Of a stretch of 64,000 bases of DNA, positions 45,472-54,335 are shown in pieces. How positions within the stretch are numbered: the first letter of the stretch is position 1; each line of letters begins with the position of its first letter. Under the pieces are notes generated by a model. The model saw nothing but the letters and a program-made list of their open reading frames with translations, was not told the DNA's origin and ran no database searches. The position numbers were made by a program, and so were the translations under genes. This DNA is from Streptomyces daqingensis. GTDB taxonomy: Bacteria > Actinomycetota > Actinomycetes > Streptomycetales > Streptomycetaceae. The stretch is taken from assembly GCF_014645895.1 (NCBI RefSeq), contig NZ_BMMP01000002.1, forward strand, positions 186,001 to 250,000. Reading direction: 5' to 3'.

Positions 45472-46386
45472 TCACCCCTCTCTTCGCAAGGTTGCGGCCA
45501 CCTCGCGCAGCAGACCGCGCGTGGTGGCTCGGGGAGGTCCTGGTAGTACGTCGTAACCGGCGCGGCCGATGGCCCGCAGCGCGGCACGCCCGCCGCCGGT
45601 GAACCCGGCCAGCAGCAGCTTCAGCCGCCCGTGGACGCTGGCCACGAGAGCGTCGCCCGACGAGAGCAGAGCACGGGCGCGTTCGGCCTCGACGGCGACC
45701 AGCGCGCGCACGGACGCGCCGGCCGTCGGCGCCCCGAGGTCCTCCTCCGTGACCTGGAAGCGGGCCATGTCCTCGGCGGGGAGGTAGATGCGGTCGCGGC
45801 GGAAGTCCTCGGCGACGTCCTGGAGGTGCTCGACGATCTGCAGGCCGGAGCAGACGTCGTCGGAGTAGCGGATGCGCTCCGGAGTGGCGGTGCCGGTGAT
45901 GGCCAGCACGAGGTGGCCCACGGGGTTGGCCGACAGTTCGCAGTAGGCGAGCAGTTCGGCGTGGTCCGCGTAGCGGCGGACCTTCTGGTCCTGGCGGTTG
46001 GCCTCGATGAGCGCCAGGAAGGGCTCGGGGGTGAGGTCGCGGCGCCGCACGGTGGGCGCGAGCGCACGCAGCAGCGGGTGGCGGGGGCCGTCGGTGCCCG
46101 AGTCGAAGAGGCGGCGCAGATCGGCTTCGAACGCGTCGAGCATGGCGAGCCGGCCGGCGGGCTTGTCGCTCCCCCAGTCGGGGTCGAGTCCCAGGTAGTG
46201 CGCGTCGCGTCCGCCCGGAGCGAGGTCCCCGTCGCCGATGTCGTCGACAAGCCGGGCGTAGCCGTAGACGGACATCAGGTCCTCGCGCCATTGCCGCGGC
46301 AGAAATCTGGGAGCCACGGGGAAGTTCTCCCGAGTGGCCTTGGCGAGAACGGCACGCGCATGCGCGTCCGCCTCCGCGCTCACCAC
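45472..46386 (-). CDS. hpnC: Hydroxysqualene synthase HpnC
   Basis: 304 residues of the squalene/phytoene synthase family. Motifs are ENFPVAPRFLPRQWRED, YARLVDDIGDGDLAP and LQDVAEDFRRDRIYLP. HpnC converts presqualene diphosphate to hydroxysqualene. It is the first gene of the operon. The start is a GTG at 46386 or the adjacent GTG at 46383, with a poor ribosome-binding site. The 241 bp upstream (46387-46627) have an AT-rich patch near 46410-46450 that probably holds the promoter. Confidence 0.94.
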   Translation of the reverse strand: MVSAEADAHARAVLAKATRENFPVAPRFLPRQWREDLMSVYGYARLVDDIGDGDLAPGGRDAHYLGLDPDWGSDKPAGRLAMLDAFEADLRRLFDSGTDGPRHPLLRALAPTVRRRDLTPEPFLALIEANRQDQKVRRYADHAELLAYCELSANPVGHLVLAITGTATPERIRYSDDVCSGLQIVEHLQDVAEDFRRDRIYLPAEDMARFQVTEEDLGAPTAGASVRALVAVEAERARALLSSGDALVASVHGRLKLLLAGFTGGGRAALRAIGRAGYDVLPGPPRATTRGLLREVAATLRREG

Positions 46387-46627
46387 GTGCTGCCAGAAGC
46401 CATTGCCGTCACATCTCCGTTTCTACACCGCTGGAGAAAAACATCCTATTTCGGACACGCCGCATGGGCATGGCGAGGGCGGACGGCCGGGACGGCGGCC
46501 CGTAATGAAGCAGCAGGGCGCCCCGTAAAACGGCAGCGCAAAGCGCATTTACCGCTGCGCGGAGGGGCCTGTGCGGCCGTCACTCAACCCGTGCGCGGGC
46601 GCATTTCGGCAGCGGAATGAATGGCAC

Positions 46628-47344
46628 TCAGGGCGCGGTGAATCCGGCAATCAGGAGGTCGAAGGCGCGCTCGGCGACTGCGTCGGTCTCATCCTCCGTC
46701 AGCTGCGAGAGCGGCCCGTCGAGGAAGAGCATGGCCAGCCCGTGGACGGTGGCCCAGGCGGTGAGCTCCGCGCCGGTGCGGCGGTACGGAGCCATGCCGC
46801 CGCTCTCGACGAGGGAGTCGAGGGCCTGGACGAGGATGCCGAAGGAGCGGAAGCCCCAGGTGTCCTCGTCGCCGGGCTCGATCGCGCCGTCGAGCGAGTT
46901 GACCGTGAGGGGGTCGCGGCAGAAGGCGACCCGGTAGAGGCCGGGCTCCTTGCGGGCGAAGGCGAGGTAGCCGCGCCCGATGGCGCGGACGCGCTCCTCG
47001 GCGGCGCGGGGGCCGGAGTCCGGGGGCGCGAGCGCGGCGGCCGCCTCCATCGACTCCGTCAGGCGCCGCTGCCCCAGCTCCTTGACCGCGTGCAGCAGGT
47101 CCCCCTGGCCGGCGAAGTGCCGGTATGCGGCCGTCGGGGAGACGCCGACGCGGCGGGCGGCGGCGCGCAGCACGATCGCCTCCGGGCCGCCGTCGCGGGC
47201 GAGCCCGGTCGCGGCGTCGATGAGCGCGTTGCGCAGGTCGCCGTGGTGGTAGGCGGTCTTCGGACCGCGGGCACGCCTGCCCCCGCCGGGTCCTTCCGCG
47301 GCCGCACCCGTCCCCGCACCGGTCTTCGCTCCCATGTCCGCCAT
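46628..47344 (-). CDS. TetR-family regulator next to MMPL exporter
   Basis: 238 residues. A glycine-rich N-terminal tail precedes the TetR helix-turn-helix (about 34-80: LRNALIDAATGLARDGG, RVGVSPTAAYRHFAGQGDLL). The C-terminal domain, with GRGYLAFARKEPGLYRVAFC and a long final helix, resembles WHG-type TetR proteins. It is divergent from the MMPL gene with a repeat-containing promoter region between, the classical layout for a repressor controlling an exporter. Confidence 0.93.
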   Translation of the reverse strand: MADMGAKTGAGTGAAAEGPGGGRRARGPKTAYHHGDLRNALIDAATGLARDGGPEAIVLRAAARRVGVSPTAAYRHFAGQGDLLHAVKELGQRRLTESMEAAAALAPPDSGPRAAEERVRAIGRGYLAFARKEPGLYRVAFCRDPLTVNSLDGAIEPGDEDTWGFRSFGILVQALDSLVESGGMAPYRRTGAELTAWATVHGLAMLFLDGPLSQLTEDETDAVAERAFDLLIAGFTAP

Positions 47345-47363
47345 ACTTCCATCCTGCCCAATG

Positions 47364-47414
47364 TTGACAGCATTAACATCAACTGGAAGAGTCTAAGTTG
47401 ACACCGTAAACATC
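47364..47414. promoter_or_regulatory. Duplicated operator between tetR and mmpL
   Basis: TTGACAGCATTAACATC (47364-47380) recurs as TTGACACCGTAAACATC (47398-47414), 34 bp apart, with three mismatches. The first copy carries ATGTT-9 nt-AACAT inverted arms. The stretch is strikingly AT-rich for this genome and includes two TTGACA elements usable as -35 boxes. TetR binding is inferred. Confidence 0.65.
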
Positions 47415-47445
47415 GGTGCGCAGACCACTCTTCATGGGGGCAACC

Positions 47446-49674
47446 GTGCTACGAAGAATCGCGGAGCTGACGCTGCGCCGACCCCGGGCGCTGCTCGCGC
47501 TCAGCCTCATAGCGGTGCTGGCCATGGGGGCCGTCGGATTCGGCGCTTTCGGCAAGCTGCAGGCCGGCGGCTTCGAGGATCCGGACGCGCCGTCGAGCCG
47601 TGCGCAGAGCGTGATCGAGGAGAAGTTCGGCGGCGAGGACAACCTCGTACTGCTCGTGAGGCCCGACAGCGGCAGCCTGGAATCCGCAGCGGTGCGGGAA
47701 GCGGGCCGCGAACTGACCGAGGGCCTCGAGAAGGAGCCGGGGATCTCCCACGTCTCCTCCTACTGGGGGCGCGGCGGCGCCGCTCTCACCTCGGAGGACG
47801 GCACGCGGGCACTCGTACTGGCCCACGTGAAGGGGGACAGCACCGAGGTCGCCGACAGCGCCAAGGAGATCACCGACGAGTGGAGCGGTGACAGGGGCCC
47901 GCTGGAGGTACGGGCCGGCGGTGCCGCCGCCCTCAACAACGACATCTCCAGCCAGGTCTCGGCCGACCTGGCCGTCGCCGAGGCCATCGCCGTCCCGCTG
48001 ACCCTGATTCTTCTCGTCATCGCCTTCGGCAGCTTCGTCGCTGCGCTGCTGCCGCTGGCCATCGGGCTGATAGCGGTGCTGGGCACCTTCGCCGAGCTGT
48101 ACGTGCTCGGCAGCATGACCGACGTCTCGGTCTTCTCCGTCAACCTCACCACCGCGCTGGGGCTCGGGCTCGGCATCGACTACGGGCTGCTGATCGTCAG
48201 CCGGTTCCGCGAGCGCCTCGCCGACGGCGACACCGTGGCCGACGCCCTGCGGACCACCGTCACCACGGCCGGACGCACCATCGCCTTCTCCGCCGCGACG
48301 GTCGTGGCCGCGCTCGCCGCGCTGCTGCTGTTCCCGCCGTTCTTCCTGCGCTCGTTCGCCTACGCCGGGATCGGCGTCGTCGCCATCGCGGCGCTGGCCG
48401 CGCTGGTCGTCGTGCCGGCGCTGCTGGCCGTGCTCGGCCACCGCGTCAACAAGGGGCGCCTGCCCTGGGCGGACGCCGTGCGCCGGCCTGACGCACCGGT
48501 GTGGGGCAACCTCGCCCGCACCGTCATGCGCAGGCCCCTCCTGACCGCGCTTCCCGTTCTCGCGGTGCTGCTGCTGGCCGCGAGCCCGCTGCTGGGCGCA
48601 CGGTTCGGAATGCCGGACGAGCGTGTCCTGCCCGAGGACGCCCAGAGCCGGCAGGTCAGTTCGGCGCTCGCGAAGGACTTCCCCGGCAGCTCCGCGGACG
48701 CCCTCCAGATCGTCACCACCTCGGCGGTGGCCGAGGACGAGCTCGACGGCTACGCCGCCCGCGTCTCGCGGCTCGACGGAGTCGAGCGCGTGCAGGCCAG
48801 CACCGGCATCTACGCGCAGGGGCAGTCCTCACCGCCCGGCCGGTCCGAGGCGGCCCTGGGACGTCCGGACGCGCAGCTGCTCACCGTCACACCCGACGGG
48901 AAGGCCGGTTCGGACGGCGCTCAGGACGTGGTGCGCGACATCAGGGAGATCCCGGCGCCCGGCAGCGGCGAGGCGCTGGTGGGCGGCCAGGACGCCCAGC
49001 TCGTCGACACCAAGGCGTCGATCGGCGACCGGCTGCCCGCGGCCGTCGGCATGGTCGTCGGCACCACCTTCGTGCTGCTGTTCCTCTTCACCGGGAGCGT
49101 CGTGCAGCCGCTGCGCGCGCTCCTGCTGAACACCGTGAGCCTGACCGCCTCGATCGGGGCGATGGTCTGGATCTTCCAGGACGGCCATCTCTCCTCGTTC
49201 CTCGGCTTCACCGAGATGCCGATGGACACCTCCATGACGGTGCTGATGTTCTGCATCGTCTTCGGCCTCTCCATGGACTACGAGGTCTTCGTCACCAGCC
49301 GGATCAAGGAGCTGCACGACGCGGGGGCCGGCAACACCGACGCCGTCACCCGCGGGCTCTCCCGCACCGGCCGCATCGTCACGATGGCCGCGGGGCTGCT
49401 CGCCGTCAGCTTCTTCGCCTTCGGCACGAGCGAGATCAGCTTCCTCCAGATGTTCGGCCTGGGAAGCGGCCTGGCGATCCTCATCGACGCGGTCGCCGTA
49501 CGGGGCGTGCTGGTGCCCGCCGCGATGCGGCTGCTGGGGCGGGGAGCCTGGTACGCGCCGCGGCTGCTGCGGCGGCTGCACGCCAAGGTCGGGCTGGAGG
49601 AGTCGGCGCCAGCGGCGAAGCCGGAGCGGGAGCCGGAGCAGGCCGCGGCCGAGCGCACGCACGCAGGCGTCTGA
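47446..49674 (+). CDS. MMPL/RND-type membrane exporter
   Basis: 742 residues from the GTG at 47446, the position where relatives start (VLRRIAELTLRRP); a GTG at 47416 and an ATG at 47434 are in frame. There are about 12 membrane helices in two halves, each preceded by a soluble domain. LGLGIDYGLLIVSRFRE and FGLSMDYEVFVTSRIKE carry the conserved aspartate-tyrosine pairs of proton-driven MMPL transporters. The C-terminal tail is Ala/Glu/Pro-rich. It probably exports a lipid or lipophilic toxin under control of the divergent TetR. A hopanoid-related cargo is conceivable from position only. Confidence 0.93.
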   Translation: MLRRIAELTLRRPRALLALSLIAVLAMGAVGFGAFGKLQAGGFEDPDAPSSRAQSVIEEKFGGEDNLVLLVRPDSGSLESAAVREAGRELTEGLEKEPGISHVSSYWGRGGAALTSEDGTRALVLAHVKGDSTEVADSAKEITDEWSGDRGPLEVRAGGAAALNNDISSQVSADLAVAEAIAVPLTLILLVIAFGSFVAALLPLAIGLIAVLGTFAELYVLGSMTDVSVFSVNLTTALGLGLGIDYGLLIVSRFRERLADGDTVADALRTTVTTAGRTIAFSAATVVAALAALLLFPPFFLRSFAYAGIGVVAIAALAALVVVPALLAVLGHRVNKGRLPWADAVRRPDAPVWGNLARTVMRRPLLTALPVLAVLLLAASPLLGARFGMPDERVLPEDAQSRQVSSALAKDFPGSSADALQIVTTSAVAEDELDGYAARVSRLDGVERVQASTGIYAQGQSSPPGRSEAALGRPDAQLLTVTPDGKAGSDGAQDVVRDIREIPAPGSGEALVGGQDAQLVDTKASIGDRLPAAVGMVVGTTFVLLFLFTGSVVQPLRALLLNTVSLTASIGAMVWIFQDGHLSSFLGFTEMPMDTSMTVLMFCIVFGLSMDYEVFVTSRIKELHDAGAGNTDAVTRGLSRTGRIVTMAAGLLAVSFFAFGTSEISFLQMFGLGSGLAILIDAVAVRGVLVPAAMRLLGRGAWYAPRLLRRLHAKVGLEESAPAAKPEREPEQAAAERTHAGV

Positions 49675-49706
49675 CGGCCACGTCACGCCCCGGGGGGGGC
49701 ACACAG

Positions 49707-49746
49707 AGGAGCGGCTGATCCGGAACCTTCCGGGTCAGCCGCTCCT
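49707..49746. terminator. Bidirectional terminator
   Basis: A 17-bp stem (49707-49723 with 49730-49746, one G-T wobble) encloses the loop AACCTT. It separates the convergent MMPL gene and the seven-gene envelope operon. Confidence 0.92.
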
Positions 49747-49769
49747 GAACTTCGTGCCGGGCTGCGGGG

Positions 49770-50600
49770 CTACTTGCCCGTGAACTTCTCGTACTCCTTG
49801 AGGACTTCCTCGGTGGGGCCGTCGTGGACGAGCTCGCCCTTCTCCAGCCACAGCGTCCGCTCGCAGGTGTCGCGGATCGACTTGTTGTTGTGGCTGACGA
49901 GGAAGACGGTGCCCGCCTCCTCACGGAGCTGCCGTACGCGCTTCTCGGAACGCCGCTGGAACTTCTTGTCGCCCGTCGCCAGCGCTTCGTCGATCATCAG
50001 CACGTCGTGGTTCTTGGCCGCCGCGATGGAGAAACGCAGCCGTGCCGCCATGCCCGAGGAGTAGGTGCGCATCGGCAGCGTGATGAAGTCGCCCTTCTCG
50101 TTGATGCCGGAGAAGTCGACGATGCTCTGATAGCGCTCGGCGACCTCCTCACGCGACAGGCCCATCGCCAACCCGCCCAGCACGACGTTGCGTTCACCGG
50201 TCAGGTCGTTCATCATCGCGGCGTTCACGCCGAGCAGCGACGGCTGGCCGTTGGTGTAGACGTGCCCGCTCTCCGCCGGCAGCAGCCCGGCGATGGCGCG
50301 CAGCAGCGTCGACTTGCCCGAGCCGTTGGAACCGATCAGCCCTATGGCCTGGCCGCGGTAGGCGGTGAAGCTGACGCCCTTGACCGCGTGCACCTCGCGT
50401 ACGCCGCCGCCCGGCTTGCGGCGCACGATGCGGTTGAGGGCCGCCGTGGCGCTGCCCTTGCCCTTGGCGCCGCCGTACACGCGGTAGACGATGTGCAGGT
50501 CCTGCGCGATGACAGTCGGGATCCACGGCTTCTGCGCCGGAGGGCCGTCTGCCTGCTGGACGATCTCTGCCTTCTCCTGGGTTTCCTCAGCCACGGCCAT
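49770..50600 (-). CDS. TagH-like ABC transporter ATPase
   Basis: 276 residues. Walker A GSNGSGKSTLLRAIAG is near residue 92, the signature is YSSGMAARLRFS and Walker B VLMIDEALATGDKKF. The YSSGM form and the short length are typical of polysaccharide/teichoic acid exporters (TagH/KpsT class). It lacks a C-terminal carbohydrate-binding domain. The ATG at 50600 follows GGAGG and overlaps the permease stop by 14 bp. It is the last gene of the operon. Confidence 0.93.
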   Translation of the reverse strand: MAVAEETQEKAEIVQQADGPPAQKPWIPTVIAQDLHIVYRVYGGAKGKGSATAALNRIVRRKPGGGVREVHAVKGVSFTAYRGQAIGLIGSNGSGKSTLLRAIAGLLPAESGHVYTNGQPSLLGVNAAMMNDLTGERNVVLGGLAMGLSREEVAERYQSIVDFSGINEKGDFITLPMRTYSSGMAARLRFSIAAAKNHDVLMIDEALATGDKKFQRRSEKRVRQLREEAGTVFLVSHNNKSIRDTCERTLWLEKGELVHDGPTEEVLKEYEKFTGK

Positions 50601-51528
50601 AACGCTCCTCCGACTTCCAGAAGAAAACAAATCCTCCGATGCCCATCAGGAGTCCCCAGCCCAGCGCGAGCGCCCACACGTGCGGCGGAAGGGACGAGGC
50701 CGGGTAGCTGTCGATGACCGCGAACCGGATCAGGTCCATGTACACGGCAGCCGGGTTCGCCTGCAGGAGGTCGCCGAGCCACGGCTCCGCGCGGATCTTC
50801 GACAGCTGGTACGGCAGGAAGAACATCACGCCGGACGCGTACAGCCAGGTCCGTGTGATGAACGGCATGAGCTGCGCCAGGTCAGGGGTCTTGCTGCCCA
50901 GCCTCGCCATGATCAGGGCCAGTCCGGTGTTGAAGAGGAACTGGCAGGCGAGCGCCGGCAGGATCAGCAGCCACGAAAGGGACGGGTAGTTCCCGAACCC
51001 GATGAGGATGGCCACGAGCACGATCATCGAGAACAGCAGCTGCTGGAGCTGCTGCAGCGAGATCGAGATCGGCAGTGAGGCGCGCGGGAAGTGCAGTGCG
51101 CGGACCAGGCCCAGGTTGCCGGAGATCGCCCGGACGCCGTTCAGCACCGAGGTCTGGGTGAAGGTGAAGACGAAGACGCCGGTCACCAGGAACGGGATGT
51201 AGTTCCCCTGCCCCCCGGGGATGCCTTTGCGGCCCTCCATGATGACGCCGAAGATGAAGTAGTAGACGGCGGCGTTCAGCAGCGGGGTCACGACCTGCCA
51301 CAGCTGACCCAGCTTCGCCTGGCTGTACTGCGCGGTGAGTTTCGCCCGTGAGAAGGCGAGGATGAAGTGCCGTCTGCCCCACAGCTGCTTCACGTACTGC
51401 GGCAGTGAGGGACGGGCCCCGCTCACCGTCAGGCCGTACTTGGCCGCGAGGTCGGCCGGGGACAGACTGTCGTCCGGTGAGGGCGGGGGCTTCACGCCCA
51501 CCGCGCCGCCCTGCGTTGTCTCGGTCAC
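50587..51528 (-). CDS. TagG-like ABC-2 polymer export permease
   Basis: 313 residues from GTG 51528, where relatives begin (VTETTQGG). An amphipathic N-terminus (LPQYVKQLWGRRHFILAFSR) is followed by KLGQLWQVVTPLLNAAVYYF and five further membrane helices. This is the ABC2_membrane layout of teichoic acid and O-antigen exporters. With the ATPase it should move a lipid-linked polymer across the membrane. It is 65 bp from the glycosyltransferase gene. Confidence 0.92.
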   Translation of the reverse strand: MTETTQGGAVGVKPPPSPDDSLSPADLAAKYGLTVSGARPSLPQYVKQLWGRRHFILAFSRAKLTAQYSQAKLGQLWQVVTPLLNAAVYYFIFGVIMEGRKGIPGGQGNYIPFLVTGVFVFTFTQTSVLNGVRAISGNLGLVRALHFPRASLPISISLQQLQQLLFSMIVLVAILIGFGNYPSLSWLLILPALACQFLFNTGLALIMARLGSKTPDLAQLMPFITRTWLYASGVMFFLPYQLSKIRAEPWLGDLLQANPAAVYMDLIRFAVIDSYPASSLPPHVWALALGWGLLMGIGGFVFFWKSEERYGRG

Positions 51529-51593
51529 GTTGGAAACTTTCGTCCTCACACGTGCGGGTGAACTGGAAGAAGATGATGCTGGAGACGAGCTTG

Positions 51594-52502
51594 TCAGATC
51601 ACGGGCGGGCGACCTAGTCGGGTCAGCCGCCATACCGTACGCCACCGCATGGGCCTGCGAGTCCCGCACGGCGTCGTCCAGCCCTCCTTGAAACCGCCGA
51701 GCCAGGCGCGCAGCGCCGGCCCCGAAGGCCGGCGGGCCAGCGTCAGCAGCAGCCAGACGCCCAGGTAGACGGGGACGAGGGGAGCGGGCAGGTTCCGCCG
51801 GGCCAGCCAGACCCGGTTACGGGCAACCATACGGTGGTAGACCGCGTGCCTGCTGGGGGCGGTGGTGGGGTGGTGGAGCACCATGTCGGCGCGGTAGTCG
51901 ATGGCCCAGCCCGCGTCGAGGGCACGCCAGGCGAGGTCGGTCTCCTCGTGGGCGTAGAAGAACTCGTCCGGCAGACCGCCGACTTCCGCGATGACCTTGG
52001 TGCGTACCGCGTTCGCGCCGCCCAGGAACGTGGTGACACGCGAAGAGCGCATCGGATCGGCGGCGCGCAGCCTGGGAACGTGGCGGCGCTGCGTCTCCCC
52101 CGTGTCCGGGTCGGCGATGCGGAAGCTGATGATGCCGAGCTTCGGGTCCGAGGCGAAGGCCTCGCGTACCAGCTCCGCGGTGTCCGTGCCGGGCAGGAGG
52201 CCGTCGTCGTCGAGGAAGAGCAGGGCGTCGACCTCGGACCCCGAGGGGCCGAACGCCTCGATGCCGACGTTGCGGCCTCCCGGGATGCCGAGGTTCTCCG
52301 GAAGCTCGACCGTCCGTACGCCTGCCGGCAGTTCCGGCAGCGGCGCGCCGTTGCCCACCACCACGATTTCGATGGTGTCGCCGTCCTGCTTGGCCACCGA
52401 CTCCAGCAGCGCCCTCAGCTCCTCGGGCCGGTTGCCCATGGTGAGGATGACGGCGCCCAGCCTGGGCGTCCTCGCGGAACGCTCCGGCGTCTGCTGCGTC
52501 AT
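51594..52502 (-). CDS. GT2-family glycosyltransferase
   Basis: 302 residues, GT-A fold. It starts with LGAVILTMGNRPEELRALLE. The metal-binding DxD-type motif is FLDDDGLLPG near residue 99, and HEETDLAWRALDAGW is the acceptor/catalytic region. The C-terminal third is basic with a hydrophobic stretch (PLVPVYLGVWLLLTLA) that may contact the membrane. The ATG at 52502 follows GGAGAGG. It presumably adds a sugar to the phospho-polyol intermediate of this operon. Confidence 0.92.
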   Translation of the reverse strand: MTQQTPERSARTPRLGAVILTMGNRPEELRALLESVAKQDGDTIEIVVVGNGAPLPELPAGVRTVELPENLGIPGGRNVGIEAFGPSGSEVDALLFLDDDGLLPGTDTAELVREAFASDPKLGIISFRIADPDTGETQRRHVPRLRAADPMRSSRVTTFLGGANAVRTKVIAEVGGLPDEFFYAHEETDLAWRALDAGWAIDYRADMVLHHPTTAPSRHAVYHRMVARNRVWLARRNLPAPLVPVYLGVWLLLTLARRPSGPALRAWLGGFKEGWTTPCGTRRPMRWRTVWRLTRLGRPPVI

Positions 52503-52516
52503 GGGAGACCTCTCCG

Positions 52517-53296
52517 TCACTTGAGCCTGCTGGAGGCGAGGATGGACACCAGATGCAGCAGCGTCTGCACGAGGGCGATGCCGGCGAGCACGGCGACGCC
52601 GAGCCTGCTGAAGAAGAGGTCCCCTCTGACCTGGTCCAGCACCGCCAGGACCAGGATGAGCAGCGACGCCTCGATCCCGAGTATCAGCCGGTGGAACTTG
52701 AGCGCCGCGGCCGCCTTGCGTGCCAGCGCCATGCCGGACGAACGCGGTTCGCTCGCGGCCTCCTTCACGGGCGCCATCCCGCTCTGGTGGCGGGCCACAC
52801 CGACCAGGTCCGTCTCGGCCTTGATCAGTACGGCGCCGAGCGCGGCGAGGGTGCCCAGGAACGCCCAGAGCCAGTCCACACGGCCGCCGCCCCACAGGTC
52901 CGCGGCGCGCAGGCCGAAGCCGACGAGTACGGCGGCGTCGCACAGGTAGGCGCCGACCCGGTCCAGGTAGACGCCGCCCAGCGAGTACTGCTTCTTCCAG
53001 CGGGCCAGCTCACCGTCCACGCAGTCGAGCAGCAGGTACAGCTGGACCGCGACGACGCCGAGCACCGCCCCGCCGATCCCCGGCACCAGCAGGGCCGGGG
53101 CGGCGAGGACTCCCGCGACGGTCATCAGATAGGTCAGCTGGTTGGGCGTGACCCGCGTGTTCACCAGGTGGCGGTCCACACGCAGCGAGATCTCGCGCAT
53201 GTAGAGCCGCCCGGCCCAGTGCTCACCGCTCCGCCGGTCCTTCACCCCCTCGGGGTGAACGACCGGGCGGAGTTCAGCTACCGATGGTTTGTGCAT
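52517..53296 (-). CDS. CDP-alcohol phosphatidyltransferase with altered active-site motif
   Basis: 259 residues with about six membrane helices. The family motif is present as DCVDGELAR near residue 90 with G and D at the expected spacing (GGVYLDRVGAYLCD). The final aspartate of D-x2-D-G-x2-A-R-x8-G-x3-D-x3-D, which is the general base in characterised enzymes, is replaced by Ala116. A nearby CD pair at 119-120 might substitute. The enzyme class exchanges CMP of a CDP-alcohol for another alcohol. It starts 23 bp inside the dehydrogenase gene. Confidence 0.9.
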   Translation of the reverse strand: MHKPSVAELRPVVHPEGVKDRRSGEHWAGRLYMREISLRVDRHLVNTRVTPNQLTYLMTVAGVLAAPALLVPGIGGAVLGVVAVQLYLLLDCVDGELARWKKQYSLGGVYLDRVGAYLCDAAVLVGFGLRAADLWGGGRVDWLWAFLGTLAALGAVLIKAETDLVGVARHQSGMAPVKEAASEPRSSGMALARKAAAALKFHRLILGIEASLLILVLAVLDQVRGDLFFSRLGVAVLAGIALVQTLLHLVSILASSRLK

Positions 53297-54335
53297 AGTC
53301 GCGGTATGCGTCCCTGATCTGGTCGGCGGACAGGTCGAGGTGCTCAAGAATGGTGTACCGGCCGGGCCGGGTCTCCGGGGCGTACTCGACCACCTTGACG
53401 AACTCGTCCTCGTCGAAGCCGATTTCGCCGGGCAGGACGGGCAGGCCGTGGCGCCGGAGCACCTGGACCATCAGCGCCGACATCTCCCTGTCGCCGCGCA
53501 GGAACGTGGCGAACGCCGCACCGAGGCCGCACTGCTCGCCGTGGCTCGCGGCCCGCTTCGGGAAGAGCAGGTCGAAGGCGTGGTTGATCTCGTGGCAGGC
53601 GCCCGAGGCCGGCCGGCTGTCACCGGCGACCGACATCGAGATGCCCGTCATCACCAGCCCCTCGGCGAGGACTTGGAGGAAGGCGTCGTCGCCGACGCCG
53701 CCCGGGTGGCGCAGGACGGCCTCGCCGGCCTGGCGCGCCATCGCGGCCGCCAGGCCGTCGATGTCCTCGCCGCGCACCGTGTGCCCCAGCTCCCAGTCCC
53801 GGACTGCCGAGATGTTGGAGATGGCGTCGCCGATCCCGGAGCGCACGAAGCGGGCCGGAGCCTCACGGATGACGTCGAGGTCGATGACGACCGCGATGGG
53901 GTTCGGCACGCCGTACGAGCCGCGGCCCGCGTCGTTGTCGAGGGTGGCGACCGGCGAGCACAGGCCGTCGTGCGAGAGGTTCGTCGCCACCGCGACCAGC
54001 GGCAGCCCGATGCGCGCGGCGGCGAACTTCGCACAGTCGATGATCTTGCCGCCGCCGAGGCCGACGACGGCGTCGTAGCGCCCGGACTTCATGGCGTCCG
54101 CGAGCTTGATGGCGTCGTCGATGGTGCCGCCGCCGACCTCGTACCAGTCGGCGCTGGGGAGGGCGGGGGCGAAGCGCTCACGCAGGGCCGCGCCCGAACC
54201 GCCGCTGATGGCGAAGGCGAGCCTGCCGTTCGAGGAGATCCGCTGGTCGGCCAGCAGGCCCGCCAGGTCGTCCAGAGCGCCGCGGCTGATGTCGACGACG
54301 ACGGGGGACGGAATGAGGCGGGTCAGTACCGGCAT
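53274..54335 (-). CDS. Iron/zinc-containing dehydrogenase, sn-glycerol-1-phosphate dehydrogenase-like
   Basis: 353 residues of the group III metal-dependent dehydrogenase fold. The NAD site is AVVGLGGGKIIDCAKFAA near residue 90, with NLSHDGLCSPVA and the metal histidines in CHEINHAFD and ASHGEQCGLG. The ATNLSHDGLCSP segment and length resemble AraM/EgsA glycerol-1-phosphate dehydrogenases, which reduce dihydroxyacetone phosphate. That makes a polyol phosphate precursor likely, though the true substrate is untested. It overlaps both neighbours (13 bp and 23 bp). Confidence 0.87.
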   Translation of the reverse strand: MPVLTRLIPSPVVVDISRGALDDLAGLLADQRISSNGRLAFAISGGSGAALRERFAPALPSADWYEVGGGTIDDAIKLADAMKSGRYDAVVGLGGGKIIDCAKFAAARIGLPLVAVATNLSHDGLCSPVATLDNDAGRGSYGVPNPIAVVIDLDVIREAPARFVRSGIGDAISNISAVRDWELGHTVRGEDIDGLAAAMARQAGEAVLRHPGGVGDDAFLQVLAEGLVMTGISMSVAGDSRPASGACHEINHAFDLLFPKRAASHGEQCGLGAAFATFLRGDREMSALMVQVLRRHGLPVLPGEIGFDEDEFVKVVEYAPETRPGRYTILEHLDLSADQIRDAYRDYAQTIGS

